A DNA stretch of 23,817 nucleotides from the NCBI GenBank assembly GCA_903813345.2, contig CAIIXF020000318.1, positions 1 through 23,817 on the forward strand, in the 5' to 3' direction. Made by a program: the position numbers and the translations under genes. How positions within the stretch are numbered: the stretch's first letter is position 1; every line of letters begins with the position of its first letter. Source of the DNA: Owenia fusiformis. Its lineage: Eukaryota > Annelida > Polychaeta > Sabellida > Oweniidae. This document shows positions 1 to 10,715 of this stretch, one piece after another. Under the pieces are notes generated by a model. It was not told where the DNA came from and did no database searches. It saw only the letters and a program-made list of their open reading frames with translations.

Positions 1-1428
1 CATAACATGGGGCAGCAAATATAGCGATTTTTGAGCTTTCAAAACACCATAACTTCCGAACAGGAGGTCGAATCAAAATTTGATTTGCAGATTCGGATTC
101 CTGATAAAATTCTACCCCTTATTCATAACTCATACGTTACATTTGAAGATTTTTTTATTTTGACCTACTTTTGGGACACCATATCTCAAAAGTGGGTCAA
201 AATACTTTTTGACGGCAAAAGGCTAACACTATTAGCACACTCTTGGCTACATGTATACACAATTTCGAAGAATATAATTAAAGTGTAGTGTCAGAATTGC
301 AAAAATAAGGAAAAGCTTTGAATTTGACGTAGATTTTGACCTAGGCATTTTGTTGTCCAAATTTTCAAGATTAGAAGGTTTTGAGGTCCCCTTCTTTTAT
401 GGGCTTCCATTATGTTTAGCTGTACTTAGTCTATATCTCGTATTTTACACTTCAAAAAAATATTTTTTCCCATTGACATAACATGGGGCACCAAATTTAG
501 CGATTTTTGAGCTTTCAAAACGCCATAACTTCCGAACCGGATGTCGGATTAAAATTTGGTTTGCAGATTCGGATTCCTGAGAAAATTCTATACTTAATTC
601 ATAACTCAAACGTCAAATTTTGAGAATTTTTTATTTTGACCTACTTTTCGGACACCATATCTCAAAAATGGGGCAAAATACTTTCTGACGGCAAAAGGCT
701 AACACTATTAGCAGACTCTTAGCTACATGTGTACAAAATTTCGAAGAATATAATTAATCTGTTGTGTCAGAATCGCAAAAATAAGGAAAAACTTTGAATT
801 TGACCTAGATTTTGACCTAGGCATTTTGGTGTCCCAATTTTGAAGCTAGATGGCTTATGAGGTCCCCTTCTTTTAAAAGCTTTCATTATATTTAGCTGAA
901 CTCAGTCTATATTTCATATTTTTCACTTCAAAAAAATCTTTTTTCCCATTGACTTAACATGGGCACCAAATTTAGCGATTTTTGAGCTTTCAAAACGCCA
1001 TAACTTCCGAACGGGAAGTCGGATCAAAATTTGGTTTGCAGATTCGGATTCCTGAGAAAATTCTACCCTTATTTCATAGCTCATACGTTAAATTTGGAGA
1101 ACTTTTTGGTTTTGACCTACTTTCAGGACGCCATATCTCAAAATCGCTAAGAGTAATCAAAAAACGGATGACACACTCTCGATTTGTTTTTTTCTAAGCT
1201 ACATGTAGAAACTAAGATGAAGTAGTTACGACAAACAACAACGAAGATAATTGACAGAATGTTGATTTGACCTTGATTTGACCTAGTTCTTGACCCTTGA
1301 CCTAGATAAAAATTTGACCTAATTTCCCATCATCCCAGGTACTGCCCCTAGTTGATCATGTTAGCAGCTTAAAGTAAATTCTTTTAGCTGGTGAGAAATC
1401 TGGGAAGGAGGAAGATTCTGAAAGAATA
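1..1428 (+). repeat. Tandem array of three ~476-bp satellite subrepeats
   Basis: Three head-to-tail bricks begin at 1, 477 and 953, each opening with (C)ATAACATGGGGCA or CTTAACATGGGCACC. The first two are 476 bp. Each runs through the same landmarks: a GCGATTTTTGAGCTTTCAAAAC stretch (split by changes between copies), a CATAACTTCCGAAC block, GCAGATTCGGATTCCTGA, a TGACCTACTTTT hairpin, CTAACACTATTAGCA, paired TGACCTAG words and a pyrimidine-rich GTCCCCTTCTTTTA near the end. The third brick is the terminal type: it loses the hairpin (ATATCTCAAAATCG replaces the right arm) and carries a tail rich in TTGACCT, then ends at GGGAAGGAGGAAGATTC. The window starts inside the array. Short open frames here (for example 31-288) recur with non-conservative differences and are broken in the middle brick, so I do not call them genes. 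Confidence 0.93.
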
Positions 1429-1600
1429 ATAATAATAATAATAAAGAAAACTGACGAAAGCAATAGACTCCAGATTTTCATCTGGAGTCTAATAATAATA
1501 AAGAAAACTGACGAAAGCAATAGACTCCAGATTTTCATCTGGAGTCTAATAAAGAAAACTGGCAAAAGCAATAGACTCCAGATTTTCAATCTGGAGTCTA
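1429..1600. repeat. (AAT)n tract with three perfect-hairpin minisatellite units
   Basis: An AATAATAAT tract leads into three units of about 57 bp. Each contains AAGAAAACTG, a GACGAAAGCAAT or GGCAAAAGCAAT spacer, and a hairpin with arms AGACTCCAGAT and ATCTGGAGTCT. The hairpins lie at 1465-1490, 1522-1547 and 1573-1599. The third has 12-bp arms because its loop changes from TTTC to TTC with an added A. The same unit recurs at 5523-5547 and in the nine-unit array at 14464-14990, so this is a family-wide spacer between repeat blocks. Confidence 0.92.
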
Positions 1601-3752
1601 ATAATAGGATTTGCCCATACGCGTATAGAGGCTAATGGCTCTACGGACGCTCTGAGGGCCTATAATGGTCGATTAAAGGTCGGGGAATCTAGGGAGGTAG
1701 TTGGGGAGAATGCCCGGCTCGTGCTTCGCGGATCCGTCGAGGTCAAAAAATAGTCCTTCAAAAAATAGGCCTTCCAGACGTCTATATAGAGCTTTCGACG
1801 TAGATTCGAGCAGCGTACGTGTCGTTCTACATTCCGCAATCGTTAGTTTGACGAAGGGAATCGTTGTTTTAGAAATGCTCTAGTCATCGTTCGGGCCTAT
1901 TTTCTTTCAAATGTCTGTTGTTCGCAGAGATACGTATACCAAGTGTATACCAGGTGTCGTCTAGATATACGGCAACGGTGGCCCGTACGCGAACTTCAAA
2001 CGCGTATATCTCGATAACTAATGGTCGGATTTCAATTTGGTTCACTGTTTTTTTAATGCTCGGAAAACTGTCTTTCCGACCAGCTAGTTTTCCTCCGATT
2101 CTGACTTCTTAAGGAGGCTCGAGAGGCCAAAATAGCGGAAATGCAGATTTCGACCTAGATTTCGACCTTTGACCCAGATAAGGATTTGACCTAATTTCCC
2201 ATCAACCACGCCTAGCCCCCTAACAACGTGTATGAGTAGATTTATCCAAATATCTCTCGTTGGCGAGAACGTGTGTGAGGAGGATTTTTGCTTTTTGCAA
2301 ATACGAAAGCAAAAATCATAATAGGATTTGCCCATACTCGTATAGAGGCTAATGGCTCTACGGACGCTCTGAGGGCCTATAATGGTCGATTAAAGGTCGG
2401 GGAATCTAGGGAGGTAGTTGGGGAGAATGCCCGGCTCGTGCTTCGCGGATCCGTCGAGGTCAAAAAATAGTCCTTCAAAAAATAGGCCTTCCAGACGTCT
2501 ATATAGAGCTTTCGACGTAGATTCGAGCAGCGTACGTGTCGTTCTACATTCCGCAATCGTTAGTTTGACGAAGGGAATCGTTGTTTTAGAAATGCTCTAG
2601 TCATCGTTCGGGCCTATTTTCTTTCAAATGTCTGTTGTTCGCAGAGATACGTATATCAAGTGTATACCAGGTGTCGTCTAGATATACGGCAACGGTGGCC
2701 CGTACGCGAACTTCAAACGCGTATATCTCGATAACTAATGGTCGGATTTCAATTTGGTTCACTGTTTTTTTAATGCTCGGAAAACTGTCTTTCCGACCAG
2801 CTAGTTTTCCTCCGATTCTGACTTCTTAAGGAGGCTCGAGAGGCCAAAATAGCGGAAATGCAGATTTCGACCTAGATTTCGACCTTTGACCCAGATAAGG
2901 ATTTGACCTAATTTCCCATCAACCACGCCTAGCCCCCTAACAACGTGTATGAGTAGATTTATCCAAATATCTCTCGTTGGCGAGAACGTGTGTGAGGAGG
3001 ATTTTTGCTTTTTGCAAATACGAAAGCAAAAATCATAATAGGATTTGCCCATACGCGTATAGAGGCTAATGGCTCTACGGACGCTCTGAGGGCCTATAAT
3101 GGTCGATTAAAGGTCGGGGAATCTAGGGAGGTAGTTGGGGAGAATGCCCGGCTCGTGCTTCGCGGATCCGTCGAGGTCAAAAAATAGTCCTTCAAAAAAT
3201 AGGCCTTCCAGACGTCTATATAGAGCTTTCGACGTAGATTCGAGCAGCGTACGTGTCGTTCTACATTCCGCAATCGTTAGTTTGACGAAGGGAATCGTTG
3301 TTTTAGAAATGCTCTAGTCATCGTTCGGGCCTATTTTCTTTCAAATGTCTGTTGTTCGCAGAGATACGTATACCAAGTGTATACCAGGTGTCGTCTAGAT
3401 ATACGGCAACGGTGGCCCGTACGCGAACTTCAAACGCGTATATCTCGATAACTAATGGTCGGATTTCAATTTGGTTCACTGTTTTTTTAATGCTCGGAAA
3501 ACTGTCTTTCCGACCAGCTAGTTTTCCTCCGATTCTGACTTCTTAAGGAGGCTCGAGAGGCCAAAATAGCGGAAATGCAGATTTCGACCTAGATTTCGAC
3601 CTTTGACCCAGATAAGGATTTGACCTAATTTCCCATCAACCACGCCTAGCCCCCTAACAACGTGTATGAGTAGATTTATCCAAATATCTCTCGTTGGCGA
3701 GAACGTGTGTGAGGAGGATTTTTGCTTTTTGCAAATACGAAAGCAAAAATCA
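1601..3752 (+). repeat. Three tandem 717-bp repeat units, nearly identical
   Basis: Copies are 1601-2317, 2318-3034 and 3035-3752, with an exact period of 717 bp. I see only two differences, both private to the middle copy: T at 2338 where the others have G (1621, 3055), and T at 2656 where the others have C (1939, 3373). The second half resembles the 476-bp brick: TTCAAACGCG, ACTAATGGTCGGATTTCAAT and TTTGGTTCA align with TTCAAAACGC, CCGGATGTCGGATTGAAAT and TTTGGTTTG. The 3' tail (CGACCTTTGACCCAGATAAG, then ATTTGACCTAATTTCCCATC) is nearly the tail of the terminal brick. The first half is specific to this family and is GC-richer. Short frames on both strands repeat with the period and overlap each other, so coding is unlikely. 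Confidence 0.95.
2284..2316. repeat. Perfect 11-bp hairpin ending each 717-bp unit
   Basis: Arms ATTTTTGCTTT (2284-2294) and AAAGCAAAAAT (2306-2316) flank an 11-nt loop. The same hairpin ends the other two copies (3001-3033 and 3718-3750). After the last copy the array exits into CACTAGA, two bases past the hairpin. A hairpin followed closely by CTAG resembles a Helitron 3' end, but the spacing is shorter than usual and no 5' TC end is defined, so this is only a suggestion. Confidence 0.8.
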
Positions 3753-3814
3753 CTAGATTGGTAAAATTGAACAAGTTCAATTTAAGACTCCAGATTTATT
3801 TGACCTAGATAGAT
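3753..3814 (+). repeat. Composite-unit leader with 20-bp inverted repeat
   Basis: The leader begins CTAGATTGG, then has the near-palindrome AAATTGAACAAGTTCAATTT (3764-3783; 9-bp arms around AA), followed by AAGACTCCAGATTT, a half-copy of the hairpin arm. The same leader, as CTAGACATG plus the same inverted repeat and half-arm, starts every later composite at 5553, 7276, 8993, 10716 and 12444. It is the best marker for composite boundaries. Confidence 0.88.
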
Positions 3815-4045
3815 CAGTAAAGAGCTGAGTAAGTAACTGAGTACTTAGCTGAGTAAGTACCTTAGAAGTAGTTGAGTAAGTCGCTGAGTAAGTAACTGGG
3901 TAAAAAGCTGAGTAGGTAGCTGAGTAGGTAGCTGAGTAAGTACCTGAGTAAGTAGCTGAGTAAGTAGCTAAGTAAGTAATAACTAATTAAGTAATTGAGT
4001 AAGTGGTCAAATAAGTAGCTGAGTAGGTAGGGAGGTAAAGTAGGG
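3815..4045 (+). repeat. Degenerate 12-bp microsatellite (GAGTAAGTAGCT)n
   Basis: About nineteen imperfect copies of a 12-mer, best written GAGTAAGTAGCT, with an inner 4-bp rhythm (GTAA/GTAG). Variants include GAGTAAGTAACT, GAGTAGGTAGCT and GAGTAAGTACCT. It decays on the right into AAGTAAGTAATAACTAATTA and GTAGGGAGGTAAAGTAGGG. It sits where the other composites carry three AGCTGAGTCA words, so it may be an expansion grown from that kind of seed. Confidence 0.88.
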
Positions 4046-5522
4046 TATGTAGGAATTTTTGAAAGTATATTTGATCAATCTGCATCGTGAATACTGGCAA
4101 GTGCGAATTTCAAACTTCAAAATGGCGTAGAATCTTAACCGGGGGTCGGATTGCAATTTTAATTTCAGATCTGGATTCCTGACAAAATTCTACCCCTAAT
4201 TCATAACTCATACGTTAAATTTGGAGAACTTTTTATTTTGACCTACATTTCGATCACCATATCTCAAAAGTGGGTCAAAAAACTTCTTGACGGCAAAAAG
4301 TTAACATTATTAGCACACTCTTTGCTACATGTATACAAAATTTCGAAGAAGTGTAGTGTCCGAATTGCAAAAATAAGAAAAAACTATGAATTTGACCTAG
4401 ATTTTGAGCTTGGTATTTTGGTGTCCAAAATTTGAAGGAAAGTAGCTTTTGAGGTCCCCTTCTTCTATGGGCTTTCATTATGTTTTGCTGTAATCATTCT
4501 ATATTTTGTATTTTTACACTTAAAAAAATTATTCGGTCCCATTGATTTAACATGGGGCACCAAATTTAGCGATTTTTGAGCTTTCAAAACGTCATAACTT
4601 CTGACCAAGATGTCTAATCGAAATTTGGTTTGCAGATTCGGATTCCTGATAAAATTCTACCCCTAATTCATAACTCATAAGTTAAATTTGAAGAATTTTT
4701 TATTTTGACCTACTTTTGGGACACCATATCTCAAAAGTGGGTCAAAATACTTCCTGACGGCAAAAGGCTAACACTATTAGCACACTCTTGGCTACATGTA
4801 TACACAATTTTGAAGAATATAATTAAAGTGTAGTGTCAGAATCGCAAAAATAAGGAAAAACTTTGAATTTGACCTAGATTTTGACCTAGGCATTTTTGTG
4901 TCCAAATTTTTAAGCTAGATGGCTTTTGAGGTCCCCTTCTTTTAAAAGCTTCCATTATATTTAGCTGAACTCAGTCTATATTTCGTATTTTTCACTTCAA
5001 AAAAATCTTTTTTCCCATTGACTTAACATGGGCACCTAATTTAGCGATTTTTGAGCTTTCAAAACGCCATAACTTCCAAACCGGATGTCGGATCTAAATT
5101 TTGTTTGCAGATTCGGATTCCTGAGATCATTCTACACTTATTTCATAACTCACATGTTGAATTTGGAGAACTTTTTGTTCTGACCTACTTTCCGGACGCC
5201 ATATCTCAAAATCGGTACGAGTAATTAAAAATCTGATGGCATATCTTTGAAAGAGCTTTTTCTAAGCTACATGATGAAAAAAAGACAAAGTTGTTTCGAT
5301 AAATAATGACGAAGATAATTTATAGAATGTTGAAAATGCAAGATTTGACCTAGTTCTTGACCTTTGACCTAGATAAAAATTTGACCTAATTTCCCATCAT
5401 CCCAGATACATTTCCTAGTTGATCAGGTAAGCAGCTTAAAGTAGACTCTTCTAGTTGGTGAGAAATCTGGGAAGGAGGAAGATTCTGAAAGAATAATAAT
5501 AAAGAAAACTGGCAAAAGCAAT
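4046..5522 (+). repeat. Three diverged ~476-bp subrepeats completing the first composite
   Basis: Brick heads are near 4130 (a worn copy: CAAAATGGCGTAGAATCTTA), at 4545 (GATTTAACATGGGGCACC) and at 5022 (CTTAACATGGGCACC). The last is the terminal type, with TGACCTTTGACCT at 5358-5370 and the GGGAAGGAGGAAGATTC end, followed by AATAATAATAAAG. There is no fused brick here, unlike in 5553-12443. Open frames at 4238-4435 (+) and 4275-4478 (-) overlap one another and are repeat by-products. Confidence 0.9.
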
Positions 5523-5547
5523 AGACTCCAGATTTTATCTGGAGTCT
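5523..5547. repeat. Single perfect hairpin separating two composite units
   Basis: Arms AGACTCCAGAT and ATCTGGAGTCT with a 3-nt TTT loop. It is followed by AATAA and then CTAGACATG, the leader of the next composite. Confidence 0.9.
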
Positions 5548-5552
5548 AATAA

Positions 5553-7275
5553 CTAGACATGTAAATTGAACAAGTTCAATTTAAGACTCCAGATTCAAAC
5601 TTGTTTTAAGCTGAGTCATCCAGAACTTGTAAGCTGAGTCATTCAGAATAAGCTGAGTCAGCTAGGATATAGACATTTAGACAACTTTTAAGAAGGCTAT
5701 CTTCGACTCTATTAGCTTAACATGGGGATATCATCATATCGACTTTTCGAGACTTCAAACCGCTATAACTATCTAACCAGAAGTAAGATCGAAATTTGGT
5801 TTAAAGATTCTGATTCCTGAGAAAATTTTACCCTTAATTCATAACTCATACGTTAAATTTGGAGAATTTTTTATTTTGATCCACATTTCAGACACCATAT
5901 CTCAAAAGTGGGTCAAAAAACTTTCTGACGGCAGAAGGCTAACACTATTAGCACACTCTTTGCTACCTGTATACAAAATTTTGAAGCAAATCCTTAAAGT
6001 GTAATGTCGGAATCGCAAAAATAAGGAAAAACTATGAATTTGACCTATATTTTGACCAAGGCATTTTTGCGTCCAAATTTTAAAGCTAGATAGCCTTCGT
6101 GGTCCCCTCCTTTAATAGGCTTTCAGAATATTAAGCTGTACTCAGTCTATATCTGGTATTTTACACTTCAAAAAATCCTTTTTCTCATTGACATAACATG
6201 GGGCACCAAATTTAGCGATTTTTGAGCTTTCAAAACGCCATAACTTTCGAACCGGTAGTCGGATCGAAATTTGGTTTGCAGATTCGGATTCCTGACAAAA
6301 TCCAACTCCTAATTCATAACTCATACGTTAAATTTGGAAATTTTTTATTTTGACCTACTTTTTGGACACGCCATAACTTCCGAACCAGAAGTCGGATCGA
6401 AATTTGGTTTGCAGATTCGGATTCCTGAGAAAATTCTACCCTTAATTCATAACTCATACGTTGGATCTGGAGAACTTTTTATTTTGACCTACTTTTCGGA
6501 CACCATATCTCAAAATTGGGTCAAAATACTTTCTGACGGCAAAAGGCTAACACTATTAGCACACTCTTTGCTACCTGTATACAAAATTTGGAAGTAAATT
6601 ATTAAAGTGTAGTGTCAGAATCGTAAAAATAAGGAAAAACTATGAATTTGACCTAGATTTTGACCTAGGCATTTTGGTGTCCAAATTTTGAAGCTATGTA
6701 GCTTTTGAGGTCCCCTTCTTTTATAAGCATTCATTATGTTAAGCTGTACTCAGTCTATATCCTGTATTTTACACTTCGAAAAAGTACTTTTTCCCATTGA
6801 CTTAACATAGGCACCAAATTTAGCGATTTTTGAGCTTTCAAAACGCCATAACTTCCGAACCAGAAGTCCGATCCAAATTTGGTTTGCAGATTTGGATTCC
6901 TGAGAAAATTCTACATCTTTTTCATAGCTCACACATTCGATTTGGAGCATGTTTAGGCGTGACCTACATTTCGGACGCCATATCTCAAAATCGGTAAGAG
7001 TAATCAAAATTCTGATGTCATATCTTTGATTCGCCTTTTTCTAAGGTACACGATGAAAAAAAGATGAAGGAGTTACGAAGAATATTGACGAAGATATGAT
7101 GAAGAATGTTGAAAATGTAAGATTTGACCTAGTTCTTGACCTTTGACCTAGATAAAAATTTGACCTCATTTCCCAGAAAGCCGGTTTCAGTCTTTAGTTA
7201 ACCATGTAAGTTGGATTAAGTAAGCTGTTATAGTTGACGAGAAATTTGGTGAGGAGGAAGAAAAAAGAATAATAA
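5553..7275 (+). repeat. Higher-order repeat unit A (1723 bp)
   Basis: Order: leader with the 20-bp inverted repeat (5563-5582); three TGAGTCA words (5612, 5635, 5654); brick a from 5716 (CTTAACATGGGGATATC); brick b from 6192, which contains an internal fusion at 6361-6380 (GGACAC joined to GCCATAACTTCC); terminal brick c from 6801 (CTTAACATAGGCACC); and a tail with TGACCTTTGACCT at 7137-7149 ending GAGGAGGAAGAAAAAAG plus AATAATAA. The open frame at 6334-6597 crosses the fusion and recurs only because the unit is copied. Confidence 0.93.
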
Positions 7276-8992
7276 CTAGACATGTAAATTGAACAAGTTC
7301 AATTTAAGACTCCAGATTTAAAACTTTTTTTAAGCTGAGTCATCCAGTACTTGTAAGCTGAGTCATTCAGAATAAGCTGAGTCAACTAGAATATAGACAT
7401 TTAGACAACTTTTAAGAAGGCTATCTTCGACTCTATTGGCTTAACATGGGGATATCATCATATCGACTTTTCGAGACTTCAAACCGCTATAACTATCTAA
7501 CCAGAAGTTAGATTAAAATTTGGTTTAAAGATTCTGATTTCTGAGAAAATTCTACCCTTAATTCATAACTCATACGTTAAATTTGGAGAATTTTTTATTT
7601 TGACCTACATTTCGGACACCATATCTCAAAAGTGGGTCAAAAAACTTTCTGACGGCAGAAGGCTAACACTATAAGCACACTCTTTGCTACCTGTATACAA
7701 AATTTTGAACCAAATCCTTAAAGTGTAATGTCAGAATCGCAAAAATAAGGAAAAACTATGAATTTGACCTAGATCTTGACCAAGGCATTTTTGCGTCCAA
7801 ATTTTAAAGCTAGATAGCCTTCGAGGTCCCCTCCTTTTATAGGCTTTCATAATATTAAGCTGTACTCAGTCTATATCTGGTATTTTACACTTCAAAAAAT
7901 CCTTTTTCTCATTGACATAACATGGGGCACCAAATTTAGCGATTTTTGAGCTTTCAAAACGCCATAACTTTCAAACCGGAAGTCGGATCGAAATTTGGTT
8001 TGCAGATCCGGATTCCTGACAAAATTCGTCCCCTAATTCATAACTCATACGTTAAATTTGGAATTTTTTTATTTTGACATACTTTTTGGACACGCCATAA
8101 CTTCCGAACCGGAAGTCGGATTGAAATTTAGTTTGCAGATTCAGATTCCTGAGAAAATTCTACCCTTAATTCATAACTCATACGTTGAATCTGGAGAACT
8201 TTTTATTTTGACCTACTTTTCGGACACCATATCTCAAAAGTGGGTCAAAATACTTTCTGACGGCAAAAGACTAACACTATTAGCACACTCTTTGCTACCT
8301 GTATACAAAATTTTGAAGTAAATTATTAAAGTGTAGTGTCAGAATCGTAAAAATAAGGAAAAACTATGAATTTGACCTAGATTTTGACCTAGGCATTTTG
8401 GTGTCCAAATTTTGAAGATATGTAGCTTTTGAGGTCCTCTTCTTTTATAAGCATTCATTATGTTAAGCTGTACTCAGTCAATATCCTGTATTTTACAGTT
8501 CGAAAAAGTCTTTTTTCCCATTGACTTAACATAGGCACCAAATTTAGAGATTTTTGAGCTTTCAAAACGCCATAACTTCCGAACCGGAAGTCCGATCCAA
8601 ATTTGGTTTGCAGATTCGGATTCCTGAGATCATTCTACACTTATTTCATAAATCACATGTTGAATCTGGAGAGTTTTTTGTTCTGACCTACTTTTCGGAC
8701 GCAATATCTCAAAATCGGTAAGAGTAATCAAAAAACGATTTGCCTTACGGAATTAGCGTTTTTTCCAAGGAACATGATGAAAAAAACCCGGATCAAAAAT
8801 ATTGAAAGACGACTGAGAAAAGTGGTGAATTAGTGAAAATCGAAGATTTGACCTAGTTCTTGACCTATGACCTAGATAGAAATTTGACCTAATTTCCCAG
8901 AAAGCCGGATACAGTTCTTAGTTAACCATGTTAGTTGGATTAAGTAAGCTGTTATAGTTGACGAGAAATTTGGTGAGGAGGAAGAATAATAA
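7276..8992 (+). repeat. Higher-order repeat unit B (1717 bp)
   Basis: Same order as unit A: leader, TGAGTCA words at 7336, 7359 and 7378, brick a, fused brick b (junction 8081-8100), brick c and tail. The terminal brick differs: after ATCTCAAAATCGGTAAGAGT it has a distinct segment (ACGATTTGCCTTACGGAATT onward, near 8734-8815) not seen in A, C or D but echoed near 14230-14290. The direct-repeat word is TGACCTATGACCT (8861-8873). This suggests gene-conversion-like mosaicism among units. Confidence 0.92.
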
Positions 8993-10715
8993 CTAGACAT
9001 GTAAATTGAACAAGTTCAATTTAAGACTCCAGATTTTTTTAAGATGAGTCATCCAGAACTTGTAAGCTGAGTCATCCGGAATAAGCTGAGTCAGCTAGAA
9101 TATAGACATTTAGACAACTCTTAAGAATGTTATCTTCGACTCCATTGGCTTAACATGGGGAAATCATCATATCGACTTTTCGAGACTTCAAACTGCAATA
9201 ACTATGTAACCAGAAGTTGGATTGAAATTTGCTTTAAAGATTCGGATTCCTGAGAAAAATCTACCCTTAATTCATAACTCATACATTAAATTGGGAGAAC
9301 TTTTTATTTTGACCTACATTTCGGACACCATATCTCAAAAGTGGGGCAAAATACTTTCTGACGGCAAAAGGCTAACACTATAAGCACACTCTTTGCTACC
9401 TGTCTACAAAATTTGGAAGCAAATCATCAAAGTGTAATGTCAGAATCGCAAAAATAGGGAAAAACTATGAATTTGACCAAGATTTTGACCTTGGCATTTT
9501 TGCGTCCAAATTTTAAAGCTAGATAGCCTTCGAGGTCCCCTCCTTTTATAGGCTTTCAAAATATTAAGCTCTACTCAGTCTATATCTGGTATTTTACACT
9601 TCAAAAAAATCCTTTTTCTCATTGACATAACATGGGGCACCAAATTTAGCGATTTTTGAGCTTTCAAAACGCCATAACTTTCGAACCGGTAGTCGGATCG
9701 AAATCTGGTTTGCAGATTCAGATTGCTGACAAAATTCTACCCCTAATTCATAACTCATACGTTAAATTTGGAATTTTTTTATTTTGACCTACTTTTTGGA
9801 CACGCCATAACTTCCGAACCGGAAGTCGGATTGAAATTTGGTTAGCAGATTCGGATTTCTCAGAAAATTCTACCCTTAATTCATAACTCATACATTGAAT
9901 TTGGAGAACTTTTTATTTTGACCTACTTTTTGGACACCATATCTCAAAAGTGGGTCAAAATACTTTCTGACGGCAAAAGGCTAACACTATTAGCACACTC
10001 TTTGCAACCTGTATACAAAATTTTGAACTAAATTATTAAAGTGTAGTGTCAGAATCGTAAAAATAAGGAAAAACTATGAATTTGACCTAGATTTTGACCT
10101 AGCCATTTTGGTGTCCAAATTATGAGGCTATGTAGCTTTTGAGGTCCCCTTCTTTTATAAGCATTCATTATGATAAGCTGTACTCAGTCTATATCCTGTA
10201 TTTTACACTTCGAAAAAGTTTTTTTTCCCATTGACTTAACATAGGCACCAAATTTAGCGATTTTTGAGCTTTCAAAACGCCATAACTTCCGAACCGGAAG
10301 TCCGATCCAAATTTGGTTTGCAGATTTGGATTCCTGAGACAATTCTACATCTTTTTCATAGCTCACACATTCGATTTGGAGCATGTTTAGGCGTGACCTA
10401 CATTTCGGACGCCATATCTCAAAATCGGTAAGAGTAATCAAAATTCTGATGTCATATCTTTGATTCGCCTTTTTCTAAGCTACACGATGAAAAAAAGATG
10501 AAGGAGTTACGAAGAATATTGACGAAGATATGATGAAGAATGTTGAAAATGTAAGATTTGACCTAGTTCTTGACCTTTGACCTAGATAAAAATTTGACCT
10601 AATTTCCCAGAAAGCCAGTTTCAGTCTTTAGTTAACCATGTAAGTTGGATTAAGTAAGCTGTTATAGTTGACGAGAAATTTGGTGAGGAGGAAGAAAAAA
10701 GAATAATAATAATAA
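8993..10715 (+). repeat. Higher-order repeat unit C (1723 bp)
   Basis: Leader at 8993, TGAGTCA words at 9045, 9068 and 9087, brick a, fused brick b (junction 9791-9810), and brick c with an intact ACTTCCG/CGGAAGT palindrome at 10285-10301. The tail has TGACCTTTGACCT at 10571-10583. Closest by eye to units A and D in the terminal brick. Confidence 0.93.

Noticed and set aside
1701-3546. Sixty- to 83-codon frames on both strands of the 717-bp units
   Set aside because: Copies are nearly identical at the DNA level, so conservation is uninformative, and the frames overlap on opposite strands.
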